The notes under the pieces: model-generated
The model's input: only the letters and a program-made list of their open reading frames with translations
Told to the model about the DNA's origin: nothing
Databases searched by the model: none
Assembly: GCA_038373885.1 (NCBI GenBank)
Contig: JAWZYV010019487.1
Span: 434,001 to 498,000 of the forward strand
DNA: 64,000 nt
Reading direction: 5' to 3'
DNA from: Cheiracanthium punctorium
Taxonomy: Eukaryota; Arthropoda; Arachnida; Araneae; Cheiracanthiidae
Shown here: positions 61,301-64,000 of the stretch, one piece after another
How the letters are laid out: each line of letters opens with the position of its first letter
Numbering within the stretch: position 1 is the first letter of the stretch
Position numbers and translations under genes: made by a program

Positions 61301-63933
61301 CACTGTATTTGTTCTACTTATAATTTATTTATTTAATTTTAAATTTTTATGTTTTTGTTTCTTTTTCTTCTCTTTCCATTTATCGTATTAATCTATTTAT
61401 TTAAATTCTCTTTTCGCTAATTTATTCTATCCTTCCTCTCTCCCTCTTTCAGACTTTATTCTCTCTGTTTTGACGGTTTGATAAGAAGGATGCGGGCCTG
61501 CAGGGAAATGTTCCCGGTACAACCTTGCTGCTGTGCTGATCGTGCCTTGCGTCCACATTCACCGTACAGTAAAGCCATCTCACATTACTCAGCTTTGGAA
61601 AATCGCTCTATGGCCATGACCTTCAACATAATAGAAAGCCAACAAGATGCCTCTTTTACACTAGTGGTCTCAAGTGAACAGGTCTGACGTTTCTTACATA
61701 TTCGCATATTGCAAAAATTTCGAACATTAAGTGATGTTGAGATCAGTACAAGGATGCAACTCTCGGGCTTGAACCAGAGTCTTTTGGACTAGGAATCGCA
61801 AGTGATACCACTGTGCTACAATGCGGCGTGTTTAGACCGAAAGATAATATTTTTCTCCTTCTGTTCACATTTCGTGACGTCACAGTGTAGGAAATCACGA
61901 AAATACAAATGCACGTTTTAACCGTTCTGTTTTTCACATCCATGTCAATGAGGTGTCTTTTCGTACTATATCGATAAAGCTCCACAACTTTGCAACTCAC
62001 TTTTCTCCTCTATCTCGTGCCGTTTTCGAGATACGAAAGCTAACTCCGCAGTTTTCAACCAGGTGGCGCTGTGAGTGGTCTCATTCGGTAGCGCATACCC
62101 AATTTACTATGTATCAGTGTAAACATTATTAGCATAATAACTCCCCCCCAAACTGTTATATATGTTCCCTGGACTGAAGCAATTAATACATATTGCTTCA
62201 CTAGTACAGCTCCTAAGAGTGGAAGTTGAGGGCCTTCTAGGGCCCAGGCACTTCCGAACAAATTAGAAGAGAGAAGAGAAGAGAAGAGAAAACAGCAGCA
62301 GCCGTACCGAAATTAAGAGGGTGACAAGGGCCTTTAGTGGGCATAGTGTATAGTTACGCTGATCACTGCGCTTACGCTTAAACTGACTCACTACTCAAAC
62401 AAACCTTTAACCGCCATTACCTCAAAAAGTTAAACTCGAAAAACGTAATAAAATTCACACCGTTTCTGCCTTCATTTTTTCAGAAGAGCTTGAATTTGCT
62501 GTTAGGGAGTAGCATAGATGGTCACAAAACCGTCACTCTGACGTCACAGAGGGTCACAGTGACTGTGACCCTCAATTATTATTCACAAAATGGTCACATT
62601 GTAAATAATAATTGAGTGCCACAATTTCAAAGATCAATTGTGACAGGCAAGAGACGTAACTCCATTAAGCTGTCTCTGTGACATCACTTTTTTTGTGGGA
62701 TTAAGGCCAATTATCTGCACGAAGGATCAAGGCCTATGTGTGGGGTGCCCTCCGTGGGGGTCATTTTAAGGGGTCCTAACCCGTATTTACGCTACGTTTC
62801 GGAGAAAACCACGGAAAACTCCGAACGGTTAGGTCGACGGACGCGCGATGGGACCACTTTATGACTATCCGAGAGCAAATAGCTTTGACCGTTAAGAAGT
62901 TATTGGGGAGACAACTGACTTTGGCAGGCGCACTGTATCTGTTCTGCATTCAATTTATTTATTTAATTTTAAATTTTTATGTTTCTGCTTGTTTTCTTTA
63001 TTTTCTCTTTTCATTTATTTTATTAATATATTTATTTAAATCCTCTTTTTGCTAATTTATTCTATCCTTCCTCTCTTCCTCTTTCAGCCTTTATTCTCAC
63101 TGGTTTTCTTACTTTTTGCCTTCTTCCGAATATAAACTTCTTGTTTTGTTTATTTTTTTTATTCTCTTTCTTTTTACCTATGTGTAAGAACTTTCTTAGA
63201 GATGATGGAGAGTGGACCCTTTTTATAACCCGGAACTGTCCGTACTGATTTTCCACTATCCAATCGATCGGGTACTCTTGTGAGATGAGAAACAAAAATC
63301 TAAAATCATTTATCTCTAATACATACAAGCAGCGTAATAGTATATAAATAATTAGAAATAAAACTCGGATGTTCGAGCCTCGTCAAGGGGAGACCCCCCA
63401 CCTGAATCCCCCTATTTTTTTTAGTTTCATTATTGCCATATTAAAAGGATATTAATTGACTATGTCATTTTATCTCTCATCTATCATGTATTTCGCCTGG
63501 TAACCCTATGTTGAAATTTTGATGATTGTAACCTATTATAGAAAAATACATGTAATGCATATTATACAGCTTACGAAATATTTTAAAAATATATTAAAGC
63601 TGTTGTGAACTAATAGTATTGAAATATATGTAAAATCATGTCGCATTTTTATGTAGCTTTTTTGAGACACATTTTTCGGACAATTTTCAATAAAGGGGGT
63701 GAGCGATAAAATGATATAGTCATTAATTACCTTTTCATCCATTGAAAATGCCGCATATTTCTGTGGCGTTGTCTTGAAATTCCAGTCTATGGGACTATTC
63801 TGGAAAAACGGGTTGTAGGCGGGAACTTCAGTGAGCGCAGGTGGTTCACCACCAGCTTCCAGTAGCAGCACTCTCACACACCGCACTTCAGATAAGCGGC
63901 TTGCTACTACAGACCCAGCAGATCCAGCGCCAA
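34177..63933 (-). CDS. GMC-family FAD oxidoreductase (glucose dehydrogenase-like), 10 exons, 5' partial
   Basis: CDS is complement(join(34177..34312, 35575..35800, 38204..38375, 40907..41055, 42586..42739, 44980..45162, 46265..46386, 57760..57891, 60229..60418, 63731..63933)). The exons total 1667 nt, keep phase at every junction and use GT-AG introns; they give 554 residues, numbered here from the first complete codon. Visible are the dinucleotide-binding loop GAGSAG (1-6) with LLLEAGG (22-28), GMC signature 1 starting [11 protein letters not shown] (74-84), signature 2 [15 protein letters not shown] (253-267), HLVGTARMG with the expected catalytic His488, and NTNIP (532-536) with the expected catalytic Asn. 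The family oxidises alcohols or sugars using FAD; arthropod members are often secreted. The substrate cannot be told. The first 2 nt finish a codon begun off the right edge, so the start codon and any signal peptide are missing. Oddity: the usual C-terminal VIDAS motif reads IVSGA, replacing the conserved Asp by Ser521. Confidence 0.95.
34313..35574 (-). other. Intron 9 of the GMC gene
   Basis: A 1262-bp intron with a short ATT-repeat tract near 34935. No embedded gene was recognised. A stretch near 35385 (GAATGGGTTAAG) recalls the tips of the TTAA elements but has no partner. Confidence 0.6.
35575..35800 (-). CDS. GMC gene, ninth exon in window (catalytic His)
   Basis: The acceptor CTCCGACAG precedes 35800 and the donor CTCCG/GTATGA follows 35575. 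The exon is 226 nt. It encodes [15 protein letters not shown] followed by SVVDPEL. His488 of HLVGTARMG aligns with the catalytic histidine of GMC enzymes. Reading on past the donor meets a stop soon after, but splicing to 34312 restores the family sequence with matching phase. Confidence 0.95.
36034..36060. repeat. (GAAAT)n short tandem repeat
   Basis: Four to five GAAAT units directly preceding an unclassified repeat. Confidence 0.85.
36065..36224. repeat. Unclassified repeat, copy 1 (intron 8)
   Basis: It matches 62695-62854 in the same orientation: TGGGATTA.GGCCAATTATCT, TAACCCGTATTT.CGC, GGAGAAAAC, GGAAAAC and GGT/CGGCTAGGTCGAC. A simple repeat at its edge suggests a retrotransposed tail, but its class is unknown. 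Confidence 0.6.
36545..37007. mobile_element. Mariner-type MITE in intron 8
   Basis: Inverted ends share TTATAATTAAACTTC exactly, left at about 36557 and right as GAAGTTTAATTATAA at 36985-36999. The right tip extends to ACACTCTGTA and TA flanks both sides. Non-coding, about 460 bp. A diverged relative lies at 24955-25440. Confidence 0.55.
37705..37724. repeat. Poly-T tract of 20 bases
   Basis: A run of 20 T in intron 8, possibly the poly-A tail of a minus-strand retroposed sequence, although no body was recognised. Confidence 0.8.
38204..38375 (-). CDS. GMC gene, eighth exon in window
   Basis: The acceptor ATATTTCAG precedes 38375 and the donor TTAAAG/GTGAGT follows 38204. The exon is 172 nt, 57 codons plus one base. 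It encodes [18 protein letters not shown] and [16 protein letters not shown], which match the RPxSRGxxxLxSxDPxxxPxIxPNY block of the GMC C-terminal domain. Confidence 0.95.
39005..39185 (-). pseudogene. Tc1-like transposase relic in intron 7
   Basis: The minus strand reads DLNP, two stops, [16 protein letters not shown], then [13 protein letters not shown], stop, DNIDGIDKG. This matches the Tc1 end region SPDLNPIENTWD.LGR...P.TVAELK.AL.EEWDNI. Stops and shifts show it is dead. It is on the gene's own strand but inside an intron. Confidence 0.6.
39190..40906 (-). other. Intron 7 of the GMC gene, remainder
   Basis: Apart from the Tc1 relic to its left, nothing recognisable was seen in this part of the 2.5-kb intron. 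Confidence 0.5.
40907..41055 (-). CDS. GMC gene, seventh exon in window
   Basis: The acceptor TATTTAG precedes 41055 and the donor GATGAC/GTAAGT follows 40907. The exon is 149 nt: two bases complete a Gly codon, then 49 codons. It begins [16 protein letters not shown], equivalent to the GPLTS...E.LAF segment of the family. Its second half is poorly conserved. Phase agreement on both sides supports it. Confidence 0.88.
41252..41480. mobile_element. Foldback MITE with TA target site, intron 6
   Basis: A 229-bp element flanked by TA with ends CACTCTACAAAAAA and TTTTTTTTTACAGTG. The interior is an inverted duplication: TGTCATAACTTAGTATTACT and CTAAATAAAGCC on one side, their inverse on the other (41305-41400). 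It shares tips with the element at 48307-48544. Confidence 0.65.
42586..42739 (-). CDS. GMC gene, sixth exon in window (VGKNLQDH segment)
   Basis: The acceptor ATTTTCAG precedes 42739 and the donor AAAAG/GTAATG follows 42586. The exon is 154 nt, 51 codons plus one base. It encodes [14 protein letters not shown] and NNDSVTP. DLPVGxNLQDH is a standard GMC motif. A paralogous exon of the same length lies on the opposite strand at 2955-3108. Confidence 0.95.
42740..44979 (-). other. Intron 5 of the GMC gene
   Basis: A 2240-bp intron. No repeat boundary or embedded gene recognised. Confidence 0.55.
44980..45162 (-). CDS. GMC gene, fifth exon in window (GMC signature 2)
   Basis: The acceptor TTATCAG precedes 45162 and the donor TTTAAC/GTAAGT follows 44980. 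The exon is 183 nt, 61 codons, phase 0 at both ends. It encodes [23 protein letters not shown] and [17 protein letters not shown]. The part from Gly253 to Gly267 fits GMC signature 2. Confidence 0.96.
45163..46264 (-). other. Intron 4 of the GMC gene
   Basis: A 1102-bp intron, the shortest visible. No feature recognised. Confidence 0.6.
46265..46386 (-). CDS. GMC gene, fourth exon in window
   Basis: The acceptor CTTATTAG precedes 46386 and the donor ACAAAG/GTAACA follows 46265. The exon is 122 nt: two bases complete a Gly codon, then 40 codons. It encodes [28 protein letters not shown] and LTFAYATK. It lies beyond the longest intron, 11.4 kb. Confidence 0.94.
46387..48306 (-). other. Intron 3, distal part
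   Basis: 46740-47000 is less AT-rich and may be an old repeat. A minus-strand frame at 47057-47242 faintly recalls the N-terminal part of Tc1-type transposases, but too weakly to call. Confidence 0.4.
48307..48544. mobile_element. TA-flanked MITE in intron 3
   Basis: A 238-bp element flanked by TA (48305-48306 and 48545-48546). The tips CACTGTAAAAAATAA and TTATTGTTACAGTG are inverted copies of each other. It has the same tip family as 41252-41480. No coding capacity. Confidence 0.65.
48545..50121 (-). other. Intron 3, middle part
   Basis: No recognisable element. Short open frames have no motif. Confidence 0.4.
50480..50634 (-). repeat. tRNA-like (SINE-type) repeat
   Basis: The minus strand has a perfect RNA polymerase III B box, GGTTCGAATCCC (50563-50574). 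About 43 nt upstream there is only a weak A-box-like sequence (GGTGGTATTGTG). A short direct repeat, CTGGGCGGC, occurs on both sides (about 50490 and 50613). It is not a full tRNA, because the acceptor arms do not pair. Confidence 0.45.
50886..52695 (-). mobile_element. Helitron-like unit 1 of a tandem array
   Basis: On the minus strand it ends with hairpin CGTAC..GTACG, then CAGCTAG before T, the Helitron 3' pattern. It is 1810 bp and nearly identical along its length to the next unit (52696-54501). The 5' end directly abuts the CTAG of that unit, reading TATATATAATAAAA where TC would be expected. Non-coding: the small frames it shares with unit 2 have no Rep or helicase motif. Confidence 0.65.
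52696..54501 (-). mobile_element. Helitron-like unit 2 of a tandem array
   Basis: 1806 bp, head to tail with unit 1 and highly similar throughout. On the minus strand the 3' end is CGTGC..GTACG plus CAGCTAG; one side of the stem has changed and pairs through G-T. Its 5' end abuts the CTAG of unit 3. Confidence 0.65.
54580..55450. repeat. Diverged mini-satellite, ~125-150-bp units
   Basis: CATCTAGTGGCGAGTT-like blocks recur at about 54689, 54818, 54940, 55101, 55139, 55266 and 55420. They alternate with AGCAAAATGGATA and ATTCTC.GTGTTCAAATA. There are about six imperfect units inside Helitron-like unit 3. Confidence 0.6.
56546..56592. repeat. (CAAA)n microsatellite
   Basis: Eleven or so CAAA units with one TAAA, close to the 5' tip of Helitron-like unit 3. 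Confidence 0.9.
57110..57430 (-). repeat. Pol III box-containing repeat, copy 1 (intron 3)
   Basis: The minus strand carries a B box GGTTCAAATCCC (57124-57135) and an A-box-like TGGCACACTGA (57168-57178), spaced as in tRNAs. The adjoining body up to about 57430 also matches the copy at 61757-62070, including TGACGTCAC, GAAATCACG-like and TCCGCAGTTTTC. So the repeat is more than a tRNA head: conserved sequence lies upstream of the boxes. Confidence 0.55.
57760..57891 (-). CDS. GMC gene, third exon in window
   Basis: The acceptor TTCGCAG precedes 57891 and the donor ACAG/GTAATA follows 57760. The exon is 132 nt with split Gly codons at both ends. It encodes [13 protein letters not shown] and [17 protein letters not shown], matching the GMC segment between signature 1 and the conserved YDF...TLRNGRRCS region. 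Confidence 0.93.
58132..58586. mobile_element. piggyBac-like (TTAA) MITE with long palindrome, intron 2
   Basis: A 455-bp element flanked by TTAA (58128-58131 and 58587-58590), reversed relative to the copy at 21395-21767. Tips are CCCTTTCAGGCGC and GCGCGTTAAAGGA. The first half is a near-perfect palindrome: 58152-58229 is inverted at 58284-58360 (arms of about 78 bp, 54-nt centre). The other copies have only one of these arms complete. Confidence 0.7.
58932..60218. mobile_element. Element carrying ~174-bp tandem repeats, copy C (intron 2)
   Basis: In reverse orientation to copies A and B, it starts ATTTTTACTTTCCGAAC and ends TCACTCCAGATTTTTT. GGTGCATTCGATTG-like blocks at about 59435, 59611, 59785 and 59959 give a period of 174-176 bp. 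A CG-rich insert (about 59288-59421, with CCGGCCCGCGGGCCGTAG) resembles the end of a hAT-type MITE. The right end lies 10 nt from the exon 2 splice donor of the GMC gene. Confidence 0.65.
60229..60418 (-). CDS. GMC gene, second exon in window (GMC signature 1)
   Basis: The acceptor CTCTTACAG precedes 60418 and the donor CCAG/GTAAGA follows 60229. The exon is 190 nt, starts in phase 0 and ends with one base of a Gly codon. It contains [11 protein letters not shown] and [15 protein letters not shown], which together fit GMC oxidoreductase signature 1, then [18 protein letters not shown] repeat element begins only 10 nt inside the following intron. Confidence 0.96.
60690..60800 (+). repeat. Fragment of the Pol III box repeat body, copy 3 (reversed)
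   Basis: GCCACCTGGTGG, GTTCGAGATACGAGAAAA and AAGTTGTTGAAC are the reverse complement of blocks at about 61985-62068 in copy 2. The Pol III boxes are not present in this fragment. Confidence 0.5.
61090..61235 (-). repeat. Fragment of the Pol III box repeat body, copy 4
   Basis: It shares GTCCATTGTTGAG-like, AAATCGATGATGCT, CCATTTTCGAGATGAGAAAG and GCTAACTC with 61930-62050. It is followed by GCCCGTTAAAGGGTTAAG, which looks like the tip of a TTAA-type MITE. Confidence 0.45.
61262..61472. repeat. Unclassified direct repeat, copy 1 (intron 1)
   Basis: It matches 62891-63105 in the same orientation with few changes: GTTAAGAA.TTATTGG, ACAACTGACTTT, GCGCACTGTAT, then a long AT- and CT-rich tract ending in TTCTATCCTTCCTCTC. 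The two copies are 1.6 kb apart. Confidence 0.65.
61757..62070 (-). repeat. Pol III box-containing repeat, copy 2 (intron 1)
   Basis: On the minus strand a consensus A box TAGCACAGTGG (61808-61818) is followed 43 nt later by a B box GGTTCAAGCCC (61765-61775), the spacing found in tRNA genes. The 250 bp on the other side, including TGACGTCAC near 61877 and TTCGAGATACGAAAGC, are also conserved in copies at 57110-57430, 60690-60800 and 61090-61235. It is a mobile, tRNA-like repeat rather than a functional tRNA. Confidence 0.55.
62265..62290. repeat. (GAGAA)n short tandem repeat
   Basis: Four to five AGAGA-type units at 62265-62290. Confidence 0.85.
62510..62660. repeat. Palindromic cluster of GTCAC motifs
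   Basis: GGTCACAGTGACTGTGACC (62554-62572) is nearly self-complementary, and CTCAATTATTATT is inverted as AATAATAATTGAG 25 nt later. GGTCAC/GTGAC occurs at least seven times. It probably derives from a foldback element; no clear tips were found. Confidence 0.5.
62695..62854. repeat. Unclassified repeat, copy 2 (intron 1)
   Basis: Partner of 36065-36224 in intron 8: TGGGATTAAGGCCAATTATC, CTAACCCGTATTTACGC, GGAGAAAACCACGGAAAAC and GGTTAGGTCGAC. Directly followed by the copy-2 direct repeat at 62891. Confidence 0.6.
62891..63105. repeat. Unclassified direct repeat, copy 2 (intron 1)
   Basis: Partner of 61262-61472, same orientation, with the same order of blocks. Confidence 0.65.
63106..63730 (-). 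other. Intron 1, proximal part
   Basis: No repeat boundary or gene recognised next to the first visible exon. Confidence 0.5.
63731..63933 (-). CDS. GMC gene, first exon in window (FAD-binding loop)
   Basis: The acceptor CCCACAG precedes 63933 and the donor AAG/GTAATT follows 63731. The exon is 203 nt: two bases close a split codon, then 67 codons follow. It encodes [15 protein letters not shown], the Rossmann-type ADP-binding loop of FAD, then LLLEAGG with the acidic residue (Glu25) that normally binds the FAD ribose, then SPIDWNFKT, common in arthropod glucose dehydrogenase-like proteins. Upstream coding sequence must exist beyond 64000. Confidence 0.95.
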
Positions 63934-64000
63934 CTGTGGGAATGTCTTATTTTTAATAAGTTCGCATTCTTTCAAAAATACAATTATACGGTTTCAAGAA

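Overview
This is AT-rich, intron- and repeat-dense animal nuclear DNA. The one recognisable gene has GT-AG introns of 1.1-11.4 kb, and most other identifiable sequence is decayed DNA transposons, Helitrons, tRNA-like repeats and mini-satellites. This suits an arthropod, probably an arachnid such as a spider, but no sequence here fixes the species.

The minus strand from 63933 to 34177 carries ten exons of a GMC-family FAD oxidoreductase (glucose dehydrogenase-like). All exon phases agree and join to 554 codons with one stop. The 5' exon or exons, with the start codon and any signal peptide, lie beyond the right edge. The FAD-binding glycine loop, both GMC signatures, the active-site His and a C-terminal Asn motif are visible. 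A paralogous copy of exon 6 stands alone on the plus strand at 2955-3108. It has identical length and intact splice sites, but no companion exons were found.

The left 34 kb is otherwise intergenic. It holds a Helitron block (7810-11309) with a hAT-type MITE inside it, an element carrying 173-bp tandem repeats (12881-13737), a mariner-like element with ~140-bp inverted repeats and a nested hAT-type MITE (15304-16117), a pogo-type MITE, TTAA-flanked piggyBac-like elements (21395-21767 and 31635-32606) and a second tandem-repeat element (21995-23028). At 27970-28095 there is an arrangement like a heat-shock promoter: repeated TTCnnGAA motifs, a TATA box and an arthropod initiator, with no protein gene behind it.

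The introns of the GMC gene hold the rest. Intron 2 has a palindromic TTAA element and a third tandem-repeat element whose end lies 10 nt from the exon 2 splice donor. Intron 3 (11.4 kb) has three Helitron-like units joined head to tail (50886-56615). Introns 6, 7 and 8 contain a foldback MITE, a Tc1 transposase relic and another MITE. Intron 1 holds several copies of a repeat with RNA polymerase III-type A and B boxes. No rRNA, CRISPR array or convincing functional tRNA was seen.
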